DNA of 64,000 nucleotides from Pacificimonas sp036351775 (GTDB lineage Bacteria; Pseudomonadota; Alphaproteobacteria; Sphingomonadales; Sphingomonadaceae), in contig JAZBPX010000045.1 of assembly GCA_036351775.1 (NCBI GenBank), positions 1 through 64,000 of the forward strand, written 5' to 3'. Below, one piece after another: positions 25,733 through 34,351 of the stretch. A model generated the notes under the pieces. That model had not been told where the DNA came from and ran no database searches. It saw nothing but the letters and a program-made list of their open reading frames with translations. Position numbers and translations under genes: made by a program. Position 1 is the stretch's first letter; the number at the start of each line of letters is the position of its first letter.

Positions 25733-26244
25733 CTGGATACTCCCTCGCCGCCGCTCAGAACCGCGGCTTCATATTCCGCGCCCTTGGGCGCTTCAAAAAT
25801 CGTCTCGCAGAAATCGAACATCTGCCTATCGACGGTCATGCTGTAGGTCTCGCCCTTTTCGGCGTTCCGCTCTTCGACCCGCCGCCAGCGCTCGTCCGCG
25901 TCAACGTCCAGAAAGTGCGTAACGACGACCCCCGCATCGAACGCACCCCGCACCCGGTCCCGCTGCGACCGCTCGAAAAAGCCGATGTCGAAGATCACGT
26001 CGAGGCCGAGCGCCAGCAGCGCCTTCGCCTCCGCGATCATCACCCGCTCGATCCGCTGCGTGCGTTCCAGCGTCCACGCATAGTCGGAGCCTTGAAGGTC
26101 CGGCTGGTACAGTTCGGCAAACCAGGGATCGTTCGCAAACACATGCGCCCGCTTCTGCGCCGCCAGCGCCCGCGCATAGGTCGATTTGCCCGCGCCCACA
26201 TTCCCGACGATCAGGTGCACGGTCGGCGCCGCGTCTCCGCTCAT
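25729..26244 (-). CDS. P-loop ATPase/kinase of the AAA_33 type
   Basis: The 171-residue protein has Walker A GNVGAGKSTYARALA near its N-terminus (about residues 14-25) and FDIGFFERSQRDRVRGAF in the middle, a layout typical of small zeta-toxin/AAA_33-type kinases. The substrate is not known. The start at 26244 overlaps the rlmE stop (ATGA), and its own stop overlaps the M28 peptidase start. It is the third gene of the ppx-to-aguB operon. Confidence 0.82.
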   Translation of the reverse strand: MSGDAAPTVHLIVGNVGAGKSTYARALAAQKRAHVFANDPWFAELYQPDLQGSDYAWTLERTQRIERVMIAEAKALLALGLDVIFDIGFFERSQRDRVRGAFDAGVVVTHFLDVDADERWRRVEERNAEKGETYSMTVDRQMFDFCETIFEAPKGAEYEAAVLSGGEGVSR

Positions 26245-26924
26245 TCGCCCTTGAACCCCTGCGCCACGACATACCATTCGCTGGAGCCCTTGCGGCTCGC
26301 GGGCGGCTTCACATGCTTCACGGTCTTGAAGCGGCGTTTCAGCTCGCCGACCAGTTCATTGTCCGCGCCCCCGGCCAGCACCTTGGCGACGAACGCGCCG
26401 CCCGGCGCCAGTGTCTTCACCGCGAAATCGAGCGCGGTTTCCACCAGCGCCATCGTCCGCAAATGATCGGTCTGTTTATGGCCTATGGTATTCGCCGCCA
26501 TGTCGGACAGGACGAGGTCAGCCGGTCCGCCGAGCGCCTCCTGCAGCGCGGCCTCCGCCTCGTCGCCCATGAAATCCATCTGCAGGATCGCGGCCCCCTC
26601 GACCGGGTCCATCTCCAGAAGGTCGATGCCGACGACCGCCGCCTTTGGCGCATCCTCGCGCACCACCTGCAGCCAGCCGCCCGGCGCCGCGCCGAGATCG
26701 ACGACCGCCCGCTTTCCGCGCAGCAGGCCGAATTTCTCGTCCAGCTCCTTCAGCTTGAAGGCCGCGCGGCTGCGATAGCCCTGCGCCTTGGCCTCGCGCA
26801 CATAGGGGTCGTTCAGCTGGCGCTCCAGCCAGCGCGCCGAGGAGTTCGTCCGCCCGCGCGCCGTCTTCACCCGCACATGGCCCGCCGCGCCCCGGCGACC
26901 GCCGCTGGAGGATGTCTTGCTCAT
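26241..26924 (-). CDS. rlmE: 23S rRNA 2'-O-methyltransferase RlmE (FtsJ)
   Basis: RlmE methylates U2552 of 23S rRNA during late 50S assembly. The 227-residue protein has the catalytic tetrad of the family: Lys in RSRAAFKLKELDEK, Asp in VLSDMAAN, Lys in FVAKVLAGG and Glu near the end (KGSSEWYVVA). The SAM site is VVDLGAAPGGWLQV. A basic N-terminal tail precedes the domain. It starts four bases after the ppx stop and overlaps the kinase gene. Confidence 0.95.
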   Translation of the reverse strand: MSKTSSSGGRRGAAGHVRVKTARGRTNSSARWLERQLNDPYVREAKAQGYRSRAAFKLKELDEKFGLLRGKRAVVDLGAAPGGWLQVVREDAPKAAVVGIDLLEMDPVEGAAILQMDFMGDEAEAALQEALGGPADLVLSDMAANTIGHKQTDHLRTMALVETALDFAVKTLAPGGAFVAKVLAGGADNELVGELKRRFKTVKHVKPPASRKGSSEWYVVAQGFKGE

Positions 26925-26928
26925 CGGC

Positions 26929-27957
26929 CTACCAGTGCCCGTCGCGCTGCATCAGCGTGCGCAGGATGCCCTCGCGGATACCCCGGTCGGCGACGCACAG
27001 CCGCTCGACCGGAAAGCTGGCGAGGATCGCATCGAGGATCGCGCAGCCCGCGACGATCATCGCCGCGCGCTCGCGGCCGATGCAGGGCTGGTCGGCGCGC
27101 TCTTCCTCGCTCATGGCTGAGAGGGTCTGTGAGATTTTTCGCATCGCCGCCGTCTTCACCCACGCACCGTCGACCTTGCTGCGATCATAGCTCGGCAGGC
27201 CGAGATGCAGGCTGGTCAGCGTCGTGATCGTCCCCGACGTGCCCAGCAGCTGCAGCGTCTCCAGCCCCTCGGGCGGGGACAGGATGTGTTTGGCGCGGCC
27301 CAGGTCGTCCATGACCCGCCCGCGCATCCTTTCGAAGACCTCGCGCCGGCCATCGACGTCGGGCGGCAGCGCGCGTTCCGTCTCGGTCAGCGATACCACG
27401 CCCCACGGCACGCTCCACCAGCCCAGCTGCCGCGTTGCGCGCCGCTCCTGACATTCGACGAGGCTGATCTCCGTCGACCCGCCGCCAATGTCGAAGACCA
27501 GCGCATGGCTATACCCGTCGCGGAACAGGGCCTGACAGCCGAGAACGGCGAGCTGCGCCTCCTCCGCCGGCGTTATGACATCCAGCGCGATGCCGGTCTC
27601 TTTATAGACCCGCTCGATGAACGCCGCGCCGTTGTCCGCTCGGCGGCACGCCTCCGTCGCGACATTCCGCGTGACCCAGACATCGCGCCGCCGCAGTTTC
27701 TCCGCGCAGACCTGTAGGGCATCGACGGCTTTCGTCATGCTGGCATCGGACAGCCGCCCGGTTTCCAGAAGATTCTCGCCCAGCCGGACGATCCGCGAAA
27801 AGGCGTCGATGACGTAGAAACCGCCTCGCGTCGGACGTGCGACCAGCAGGCGGCAATTGTTCGTGCCAAGGTCGATGGCGCCGTAAACGCGGCGCGCCTT
27901 CGGGATATGTTTCGCCCGGCCTCTACGGGCCGTTTGCGGCGAGGCGTGCGTCGCCAT
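26929..27957 (-). CDS. Ppx/GppA-family exopolyphosphatase / guanosine pentaphosphatase
   Basis: The 342-residue protein shows the ASKHA-fold signatures: VYGAIDLGTNNCRLLVARP (phosphate 1), NVATEACRRADNG, and FDIGGGSTEISLV (phosphate 2). This is the Ppx/GppA catalytic core without the long C-terminal extension, as is usual for the short alphaproteobacterial form. It degrades polyphosphate or converts pppGpp to ppGpp; the sequence does not tell which. It is the first gene of the operon continuing into rlmE. Confidence 0.9.
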   Translation of the reverse strand: MATHASPQTARRGRAKHIPKARRVYGAIDLGTNNCRLLVARPTRGGFYVIDAFSRIVRLGENLLETGRLSDASMTKAVDALQVCAEKLRRRDVWVTRNVATEACRRADNGAAFIERVYKETGIALDVITPAEEAQLAVLGCQALFRDGYSHALVFDIGGGSTEISLVECQERRATRQLGWWSVPWGVVSLTETERALPPDVDGRREVFERMRGRVMDDLGRAKHILSPPEGLETLQLLGTSGTITTLTSLHLGLPSYDRSKVDGAWVKTAAMRKISQTLSAMSEEERADQPCIGRERAAMIVAGCAILDAILASFPVERLCVADRGIREGILRTLMQRDGHW

Positions 27958-28101
27958 TTCACGTACCAGTCATCTCATGCCGCACCCGAAGCGCCCACGG
28001 GAACGCCCGGTCCGGTAACCTGATGGCAGACCTAGCAGCCAATCGGCGCTTTCGGCAAGCGACGGGCCGCGGCAGCGCGCGGCGAGACAGACCGGGCGGC
28101 G

Positions 28102-28129
28102 TTGACAGCCCGCGCGCGCATTCTATATC
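28102..28129 (+). promoter_or_regulatory. Sigma-70 promoter of tRNA-Gln
   Basis: A perfect -35 TTGACA (28102-28107) is followed after 16 bases by TATATC (28124-28129). Transcription would start about 25 bp before the tRNA. Confidence 0.72.
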
Positions 28130-28160
28130 AGCGCCGCTTCCGGCGGACATGCGCCGGTAC

Positions 28161-28234
28161 CATTGCCCGATCGTCTAATGGTAAGACTACGGACTCTGAC
28201 TCCGTCAATTGTGGTTCGAATCCACATCGGGCAT
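28161..28234 (+). tRNA. tRNA-Gln (anticodon CTG), CCA encoded
   Basis: A complete cloverleaf is visible. The acceptor arm is TGCCCGA/TCGGGCA, the D arm GTCT/AGAC, and the anticodon stem ACGGA/TCCGT with loop CTCTGAC reading CTG (glutamine). The T arm is TGTGG-TTCGAAT-CCACA, the discriminator is T at 28231, and CCA is encoded at 28232-28234. The first base pair is T-A, a glutamine-tRNA feature. Confidence 0.96.
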
Positions 28235-28258
28235 CCATTTCCCTGCACCGCGATGCAG

Positions 28259-28864
28259 TTATCCGAACAGATCGGTCTTCGTCGGTCTGTCCGTCACGAC
28301 GTGCATGCGCTCGCCCGGAAAGGGCTGCGCCAGTGACCGCGCCTCATCCCAGTCTGCCGTCAACCACGTTTCTGCTGTTTCGGCCGTAAGGATAACCGGC
28401 ATCGCCTTTGGGTGGACCGCACCCACCAGGTTGTTCGGCGCGCACGTCAGAAAGGCAAACCGCGCGGCCTCGTCAGCCACGGGCCGCCAAATGCCGGCAA
28501 AGGCGAACAGGTCCGCGTCATTCAGCGCGAACCAGACCTCGCGCTTTGACCCTGCCTTGCCCGTCCATTCGCAAAAGGCAGTCACCGGGACCAGGCAGCG
28601 CCGGTCGGGCCGCGACAGCGCCGACCGCCAGAACGGGCTGTCCAGATTGCGAACATTCGTAACCGGCCGCTTGACCTGTCCCGGCGGGGGAAAGCCCCAG
28701 GTCAGGGTTTCGATTGTCCGTCCAGAACCTGCGTCGCGCACGATCGGCGCTGGCTGGTTTGGATAGATTTCATCGAGTACGGGAAGGTTTCCGGCGCTGT
28801 TGGCAGCGTTGAACAGGTTGCCGATCTCCGCCACGTTCGAGCGCATCCGATAAAGGTTACACAT
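28259..28864 (-). CDS. SOS-response-associated peptidase (YedK/HMCES family)
   Basis: HMCES/YedK proteins cross-link to abasic sites in single-stranded DNA through an N-terminal cysteine. The 201-residue protein begins MCNLYRM, so Cys2 becomes the catalytic N-terminus after Met removal. It has the conserved Asn/Glu regions (YPNQPAPIV, CEWTG) and the His motif VHPKAMPVIL. Length is normal. It ends 25 bp from the tRNA-Gln gene. No SOS box was seen directly upstream. Confidence 0.92.
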   Translation of the reverse strand: MCNLYRMRSNVAEIGNLFNAANSAGNLPVLDEIYPNQPAPIVRDAGSGRTIETLTWGFPPPGQVKRPVTNVRNLDSPFWRSALSRPDRRCLVPVTAFCEWTGKAGSKREVWFALNDADLFAFAGIWRPVADEAARFAFLTCAPNNLVGAVHPKAMPVILTAETAETWLTADWDEARSLAQPFPGERMHVVTDRPTKTDLFG

Positions 28865-28885
28865 CGCCTTCGCGCCCCGGTTCCC

Positions 28886-30271
28886 TCACAACCCCGCCGC
28901 CCCGTCGCCGTCCTGCCGCGCTCTTGGCAGGGTCAGGACGACGCGCAGGCCGCCGAGGTCATCCGACGTGGTGAGGTCAATCGCACCGCCGTAAATTTCC
29001 GCAACGTCCTTGACGATGGCAAGGCCGAGACCGGTTCCCGGCTTGTCGGTGTCAAGCCGCGCGCCGCGCTGGAAAATGCCCTCCCGCCGTTCTGCCGGGA
29101 TGCCGGGGCCATCATCCTCGACCTCGATCACGACCGTGTCGCCCGCACCGCGCGCAACCGATACGAATACGCGGCCGCCGCCATATTTCGCCGCATTCTC
29201 AATGAGGTTGCCCAGCATCTCCTCAAGGTCCTGCCGCTCGCCCAGGAAATCGACCGTCCGGTCGCCGTCAAGGTCAATGGTCACCTGATCCGGATAGATC
29301 CGCTCCACCGTCCGCCGGATCGCCTCGAGGCTCGGCCAGACCGCGCTCCGCATGTTGAGCGCACTGCGCCGCCCTAGCGCCCGCGCCCGCGCCAGATGAT
29401 GGTCCACATGCCGCCGCATGATCGCCGTCTGCCGCGCCACCGCATTTGCCAGCTCCGTATCGCGGCTCTGCGCCTCGTTGGTCAGCACCGCCATCGGGGT
29501 TTTCAGCGCATGGGCGAGGTTCCCAGCATGGCGCCGCGCCGCCTCCGCCTGCTCCTCGGAGGTATCGAGCAGTTCGTTGATCTCCACCATCAGCGGGGCG
29601 ACTTCCGGCACGAAATCTGTCGAGACCCGCGCCGACCGGCCCGCGCGCACCCCCGCCACCTCGCGCCCCACCCGGCGCAGCGGCATCAGCCCGTACAGCG
29701 CCTGGATGGCGGCGAGCGCGATCAGCACCGCGCCGAGGATGAGCAGGGAAATCGTCACCGTCCGCCCCACGCGCTGCAACTGCGCGTCCAGCGGCACCCG
29801 GCTCTGCGCGACCTGGAACTGGAACACCACCTCCGACCCGGGCAGCGTCGCGTCCTGCTGGACGACCCGCAGCAGCTCACCGCCAAAATTCAGGTCGTAA
29901 AAGCGCATGTCGTCGTCCGGCAGCGGTTCTACCGGCAGGCGCCGGTCCCAGAGCGAGCGCGACGGATAGGGCGTCTGGCCCACCCGGCTGACCTGCCAGT
30001 ATTCGCCCGACAAGGGCTCCAGGTAGCTCTGGTCCGCCAGCGGCCGGGTGAACCGCACTTCGCCGCGCGGGCTCAGCTCTGCATTGGCGATCATCGACAG
30101 CAGCCGGTCTTCCAGCTGCGCATCGAACTGGTCCACGACGATGGTCGAAACCGTACGGTCGAGCAGGAACCCGCCGGCCACCATCATGACGAGGATCCAG
30201 CCCGCCGCGATGGCGAGCATCCGCCGCGCGAGCGTCCGCGGCCCGAATGCGCGCGCCGGGCTCGGCCGCAC
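28886..30271 (-). CDS. Membrane sensor histidine kinase
   Basis: The 461-residue kinase has a first transmembrane helix (about residues 19-40), a periplasmic sensor region of about 120 residues, a second helix (about 168-190), and a HAMP-like linker. The H-box is NLAHALKTPMAVLTNEAQ, the N-box NLIENAAKYGG, and ATP-lid motifs are DDGPGIP and GTGLGLAIV. The HALKTP box and overall form resemble PhoQ/FeuQ-like sensors. Its response regulator lies 19 bp upstream on the same strand and a PepSY protein just before that. The signal is unknown. Confidence 0.93.
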   Translation of the reverse strand: MRPSPARAFGPRTLARRMLAIAAGWILVMMVAGGFLLDRTVSTIVVDQFDAQLEDRLLSMIANAELSPRGEVRFTRPLADQSYLEPLSGEYWQVSRVGQTPYPSRSLWDRRLPVEPLPDDDMRFYDLNFGGELLRVVQQDATLPGSEVVFQFQVAQSRVPLDAQLQRVGRTVTISLLILGAVLIALAAIQALYGLMPLRRVGREVAGVRAGRSARVSTDFVPEVAPLMVEINELLDTSEEQAEAARRHAGNLAHALKTPMAVLTNEAQSRDTELANAVARQTAIMRRHVDHHLARARALGRRSALNMRSAVWPSLEAIRRTVERIYPDQVTIDLDGDRTVDFLGERQDLEEMLGNLIENAAKYGGGRVFVSVARGAGDTVVIEVEDDGPGIPAERREGIFQRGARLDTDKPGTGLGLAIVKDVAEIYGGAIDLTTSDDLGGLRVVLTLPRARQDGDGAAGL

Positions 30272-30290
30272 ATGCGCCGCCGGCTTCAGG

Positions 30291-30965
30291 TCAGGCGGCG
30301 CGGTTTTCAGGATCGTCCAGCGTGTAACCGAGGCCGCGGATCGTCTCGATCAGCTCTGCGCCCAGCTTCTTGCGGATGCGGGTGATGAACACCTCGATGG
30401 TATTGGAATCGCGGTCGAAGTCCTGGTCGTAGATATGCTCGATCAGCTCGGTGCGGCTGACGACCTTCCCCTTGTGGTGCATCAGGTAGCTCAGCAGCTT
30501 GTATTCCTGCGCGGTCAGGCGCACGGGCTGTCCGCCCTTCGTCACCCGCCCGGACCGGGTGTCCAGCCGCACGTCGCCCGCCTCCAGCTCGCTCGAGGCA
30601 AGCCCCGCGGAACGGCGAATGAGCGCGCGCAGGCGGGCAATCAGCTCCTCCATCTTGAACGGCTTGCCGAGATAATCGTCCGCCCCGGCATCCAGCCCCG
30701 ACACCTTGTCAGACCAGCTGTCCCGCGCGGTCAGGACCAGCACCGGCATCGTCACCTCGGCCTTCCGCCACTTGTCGAGGATCGTCAGCCCGTCCATTTC
30801 CGGCAGGCCGAGGTCGAGGATCGCGGCGTCGTAATTCTCCTCCTCGCCCTGGAAATGGCCGTCCAAGCCGTTCGACACCAGGTCGACGGCATAGCCGTTC
30901 GCCTCCAGCGTTTCCTTCAGCTGCTGGCCGAGCGTGGGTTCGTCCTCGACGATCAGAAGGCGCAT
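30291..30965 (-). CDS. OmpR-family response regulator
   Basis: The 224-residue regulator has a receiver domain (LLIVEDEPTLGQQL, phospho-acceptor Asp in AILDLGLPEMDGL about residue 51, Lys in DDYLGKPFKMEEL) and a winged-helix output domain (LTAQEYKLLSYLM, then SNTIEVFITRIRKKLG and RGLGYTLD). It resembles PhoP/FeuP-type regulators. It precedes its cognate kinase and follows a PepSY-like secreted protein, a typical arrangement for envelope- or cation-responsive systems. Confidence 0.93.
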   Translation of the reverse strand: MRLLIVEDEPTLGQQLKETLEANGYAVDLVSNGLDGHFQGEEENYDAAILDLGLPEMDGLTILDKWRKAEVTMPVLVLTARDSWSDKVSGLDAGADDYLGKPFKMEELIARLRALIRRSAGLASSELEAGDVRLDTRSGRVTKGGQPVRLTAQEYKLLSYLMHHKGKVVSRTELIEHIYDQDFDRDSNTIEVFITRIRKKLGAELIETIRGLGYTLDDPENRAA

Positions 30966-30996
30966 GCGCCGCTCCTGCTAAGATTCTGCCTTCAAG

Positions 30997-31323
30997 CTAG
31001 TCCTTGATGCGCAGGATATTGCCGGTGCGCGCATCCACGTCCACCATCACGACGCTGCCGCCGCGCAGATATTTCATTACGTAGCGCCCGGAATGGGGAT
31101 CGCAGTCACAGCCTAGGAACCGGCCGCCAACCTGCCGCCCCACCTTGTCCTTCAGCGCGTTCAGTCCCAGCAGCTCGCCGCTTTCGCGCGCCTGCAGCGC
31201 CGCGTCCTGATCGCGCGGATCGACAATGGCCTGCGCAGGCATGGCGGCGAGCGGCAGCGCCATCGCGGCGGCGATCATGGGAAGGGCGATGAACGAACGC
31301 ATATTGAAACTCAGGTTAGACAT
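30997..31323 (-). CDS. Small PepSY-like periplasmic protein
   Basis: The 108-residue protein has a signal peptide (hydrophobic FIALPMIAAAMALPLAAMPAQA). The C-terminal half reads GGRFLGCDCDPHSGRYVMKYLRGG and ends VMVDVDARTGNILRIKD, the usual ending of PepSY domains. The start at 31323 has an AGGGAGA ribosome-binding site; the internal ATG at 31302 lacks one. It lies 31 bp before the response regulator and is likely part of that operon. It may be a periplasmic modulator of the kinase (inference). Confidence 0.8.
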   Translation of the reverse strand: MSNLSFNMRSFIALPMIAAAMALPLAAMPAQAIVDPRDQDAALQARESGELLGLNALKDKVGRQVGGRFLGCDCDPHSGRYVMKYLRGGSVVMVDVDARTGNILRIKD

Positions 31324-31410
31324 GGGTCTCCCTAGGGTGCAAGCACTGAACCACCAGTGAATGTCCCGCCCCGCTGGCGAAAGCCCGCGCGGCGACATAG
31401 GTAGCGCGCC

Positions 31411-33264
31411 ATGTCCGCCCCCATCCTTTCCCTCGAAGACATCGGCCTCGTCCAGGGCACCGGCTGGCTGCTGCGTGACCTCAACCTCTTCATCGGCGAA
31501 CGCGACCGGCTGGCTTTGATCGGCCGCAACGGCGCGGGCAAGACCACGCTGTTCCGCATCATCTCCGGCCTCGTCGAGCTGGACGAAGGCAAGCGAAAGC
31601 AGCGCCCCGGCACCAGCATCGCCATGCTCGCGCAGGATCCGGAGGTCGCCGGCTTCGAGACGCTTCTCGACTTTGCGCAGTCCGGCAAGGATGCGCCGGA
31701 GAAGCACGAGATCGAGGCCATCGCCGACCAGCTCGGCATCGACCTGTCACGAAGTGCCGCCACCGCCTCGGGCGGCGAACGCCGCCGCGCCGCGCTCTGC
31801 CGCACGCTCGCATCGGGCGCCGACCTCCTCCTTCTCGACGAGCCCACCAATCACCTCGACATCGCCGCCATCGAATGGCTGGAGGGCTGGCTGAACCGCT
31901 ACACCGGCGCCTATGTCGTCATCAGTCATGACCGCGAGTTCCTGAAACGCCTGACCCGCTCCGTCATCTGGCTCGACCGCGGCGAAATCCGGCGCAAGGA
32001 GATCGGCTTCGGCGGCTTCGAGGCCTGGTCCGAGGAAGTCTATGCCGAGGAAGCCCGCGCCGCCGAGAAGCTCGACACCAAGCTCGCGCAGGAACTGAAA
32101 TGGCTGCAGCGCGGCGTCACCGCCCGCCGCAAACGCAACCAGGGCCGCCTCGAGAAGCTGAACCGCATGCGGGTCCAGCGCGCCTCCATGCTCGGCCAAG
32201 CGGGAAAGGCCGCGCTTGACCTTGAAAATGACGAGGACGCCAAGGCGAAGATCGTCATCGACGCCAAGGAGATCTCGAAAACCTATGACGGCCGCGCGAT
32301 CGTCAAACCCATGTCGCTCCGCATTCAGCGCGGCGACCGCATCGGCCTTGTCGGCCCCAATGGCGCGGGCAAGACCACGCTCCTCAAGATGCTGACGAAG
32401 GAGCTGGAGCCCGACACCGGCCGCGTGCGCCACGCAAAAACCCTCTCCGGCATCCTGATCGACCAGCAGCGCTCTCTCCTCAAACCCAAACTCCGCGTCC
32501 GCGATATCATCGCGGAGGGCGGCGACTGGATCGAAGTTCGCGGTGAGAAAAAGCATCTCGTCGGCTACCTGAAACAGTTTTTGTTCACGCGGGAGGATGC
32601 CGACCGCATGGTCGGCGCGATGTCCGGCGGCGAACGCTCGCGCCTGCTCCTCGCCCGCGAGTTCGCCCGGCCCTCGAACCTCCTCGTGCTCGACGAGCCG
32701 ACCAATGACCTCGACCTCGAAACGCTCGACCTCCTTCAGGAAGTCATCGCCGATTACGAGGGCACCGTCCTCCTCGTCAGCCACGACCGCGACTTCCTCG
32801 ACCGCACCGTCAACATGGTCGTCGGCCTAGACGGCTCCGGCCACGCCGACATCATCGCCGGCGGCTTCGCCGACTGGGAGAAGAAACGGAAACGGCGGCG
32901 TGCCCCCTCCACCACCGCGAAGCGGCGGTCCCCCTCCCCCGGTTCCGGGGAAGGAACGCGCTCTTCCTCCACCGCCACCGCGGGGGAGGTGGCCCCGGCA
33001 TCAGCCGGGGACGGAGGGGGCCGCGAGAAGCGCATGACCTTCAAGGACAAGCACGAACTCGAAACCCTGCCCGCCGCCATCGCCGACCTCGAAAAACAGA
33101 TCGCAATCCATGAAACCGCCCTCGCCGACCCGGCCCTCTACACCGCCGGCCCGGAGGCGTCGCAGAAACTCGGCGACGAACTCGCCGCGCTCCGCGAAAC
33201 CCTCGCCGCCGCCGAGGACCGCTGGCTCGAACTCAGCATGATGGCCGAAGAACTGGCCGCCTGA
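31411..33264 (+). CDS. ABC-F ATPase (Uup/EttA-like) with in-frame repeat insertion
   Basis: ABC-F proteins act on ribosomes rather than membranes. The 617-residue protein has two nucleotide-binding domains: Walker A GRNGAGKTT and GPNGAGKTT, signatures SGGERRRAAL and SGGERSRLLL, Walker B LLLDEPTNHLDI and LVLDEPTNDLDL. The C-terminal coiled coil (ETLPAAIADLEKQIAIHETAL) suits the Uup branch. Between the second domain and this coil, about residues 497-538 form a low-complexity Ser/Thr/Pro/Gly stretch encoded by an intergenic-type palindromic repeat. No transmembrane part is present. Confidence 0.93.
   Translation: MSAPILSLEDIGLVQGTGWLLRDLNLFIGERDRLALIGRNGAGKTTLFRIISGLVELDEGKRKQRPGTSIAMLAQDPEVAGFETLLDFAQSGKDAPEKHEIEAIADQLGIDLSRSAATASGGERRRAALCRTLASGADLLLLDEPTNHLDIAAIEWLEGWLNRYTGAYVVISHDREFLKRLTRSVIWLDRGEIRRKEIGFGGFEAWSEEVYAEEARAAEKLDTKLAQELKWLQRGVTARRKRNQGRLEKLNRMRVQRASMLGQAGKAALDLENDEDAKAKIVIDAKEISKTYDGRAIVKPMSLRIQRGDRIGLVGPNGAGKTTLLKMLTKELEPDTGRVRHAKTLSGILIDQQRSLLKPKLRVRDIIAEGGDWIEVRGEKKHLVGYLKQFLFTREDADRMVGAMSGGERSRLLLAREFARPSNLLVLDEPTNDLDLETLDLLQEVIADYEGTVLLVSHDRDFLDRTVNMVVGLDGSGHADIIAGGFADWEKKRKRRRAPSTTAKRRSPSPGSGEGTRSSSTATAGEVAPASAGDGGGREKRMTFKDKHELETLPAAIADLEKQIAIHETALADPALYTAGPEASQKLGDELAALRETLAAAEDRWLELSMMAEELAA
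32901..33022. repeat. Palindromic repeat inserted in frame into the ABC-F gene
   Basis: GCCCCCTCC (32902-32910) and GGAGGGGGC (33013-33021) form the outer arms. Inside are CCCCCTCCCCC (32930-32940) and GGGGGAGGTGGC (32982-32993) in opposite orientation. Each half has the layout of the sphingomonad-style intergenic repeat, so this looks like two inverted copies. The reading frame stays open throughout. Confidence 0.7.
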
Positions 33265-33305
33265 CCATCGCGCCTTCTCCAAAAACCCGTCGTTCCCGTA
33301 AACCC

Positions 33306-33435
33306 GTCATTCCCGCGCACGCGGGAATCCAGTGAGTGCAGAGCCACCTTCCCAAAAACTGTCATCCCCGCGAAGGCGGGGATCTCTCCGGCAACGCGGC
33401 ACCTGCGAGGAGATCCCCGCGCAGGCGGGGATGAC
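33306..33435. repeat. Palindromic intergenic repeats between ABC-F and GST
   Basis: A first unit (33306-33332) is GTCATTCCCGCG-type with inner palindrome. A second, complete unit (33361-33435) has arms GTCATCCCCGCGAAGGCGGG and its inverse ending GGGGATGAC, separated by about 22 bp. They occupy most of the gene-free stretch 33265-33624. No promoter or ORF was recognised in the remainder. Confidence 0.8.
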
Positions 33436-33624
33436 AGTGTTTATGGGAAGCCCTCTCGACAACTCCGCGAACCCCCTCCCCGATTCGCGCTCTTGTTTTG
33501 TAGGCACGGACCGGCGACCATCCCCGCCCGAGGAAACCCAACAGACCGCCCCCGCGCGATAGGGTGTGAACCACTGTGACCCTAACCGCCGCAACCCGTT
33601 GATTTCATGAAAAGGCCGCTTTCC

Positions 33625-34266
33625 ATGCTGACCGTCCACCACCTCCGCATCTCGCAGTCCGAGCGCATCGTCTTCCTCTGCGAGGAACTCGGCCTCGATT
33701 ACGAGGTGAAACTCTATGACCGGCGGGAGGACAACCGCCTCGCCCCGGACGAGTACAAGGCCCTCCACCCCATGGGCATCGCGCCCGTCATTACCGATGG
33801 CGACCTCGTCCTCGGCGAAAGCGGCGCGATCGTCGACTACATCACCGGCAAGTACGGCGCAGGCGATCTGGTGCCTGCAGCGGACGACCCCGATTTCGCC
33901 GACCACTGCTTCTGGTTTCACTGGTCGAACGGCACCTTCATGGCGACGATGATGATGCAGCTGATGCTGACCATGTCGGGCGCGCCGGACAGCCCCGCCC
34001 ACGCCTTCGTCCAGGACCGCGCCGACAAGGGCTGGCAGATGATGGAGACGCGCCTCGGAGAGGCCGACTATTTCGGCGGCCGTCGCCTCACCACCGCCGA
34101 CATCATGATGGTCTACTGCCTGACCACCAGCCGCGCCTTTCGCGGCGCGGAGCTCGGCGCGGACTTTCCGAATATCAAGGCGTACCTGACACGGATCGGC
34201 GAACGTCCAGCCTATCGCCGCGCGATGAACAAGGCGGAGCCGGGCATGGAGCCAATGCTGGCCTGA
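33625..34266 (+). CDS. Glutathione S-transferase family protein
   Basis: The 213-residue protein has the N-terminal thioredoxin-like part (MLTVHHLRISQSERIVFLCEELGLDYEV, then MGIAPVITDGDLVLGESGAIVDYI, where the ESGAI motif binds glutathione). An all-helical C-terminal domain has LTTADIMMVYCL. GSTs of this form conjugate glutathione or act in stress. The ATG at 33625 is chosen by similarity to the usual start; ATG at 33607 would add six residues. It stands alone. Confidence 0.9.
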   Translation: MLTVHHLRISQSERIVFLCEELGLDYEVKLYDRREDNRLAPDEYKALHPMGIAPVITDGDLVLGESGAIVDYITGKYGAGDLVPAADDPDFADHCFWFHWSNGTFMATMMMQLMLTMSGAPDSPAHAFVQDRADKGWQMMETRLGEADYFGGRRLTTADIMMVYCLTTSRAFRGAELGADFPNIKAYLTRIGERPAYRRAMNKAEPGMEPMLA

Positions 34267-34351
34267 CGCGCCGACCAGCACCCGACGTGAACCTTCTGGT
34301 AGGGTTTTGCCGCTACCCCAACGGGCAACTGCAAACTGATCGTGCGGGGGT

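Noticed and set aside
32776..33080. Coding frame break or pseudogene at the ABC-F C-terminus
   Set aside because: The frame is intact through the inserted repeat and the expected coiled coil follows, so the gene is not broken.
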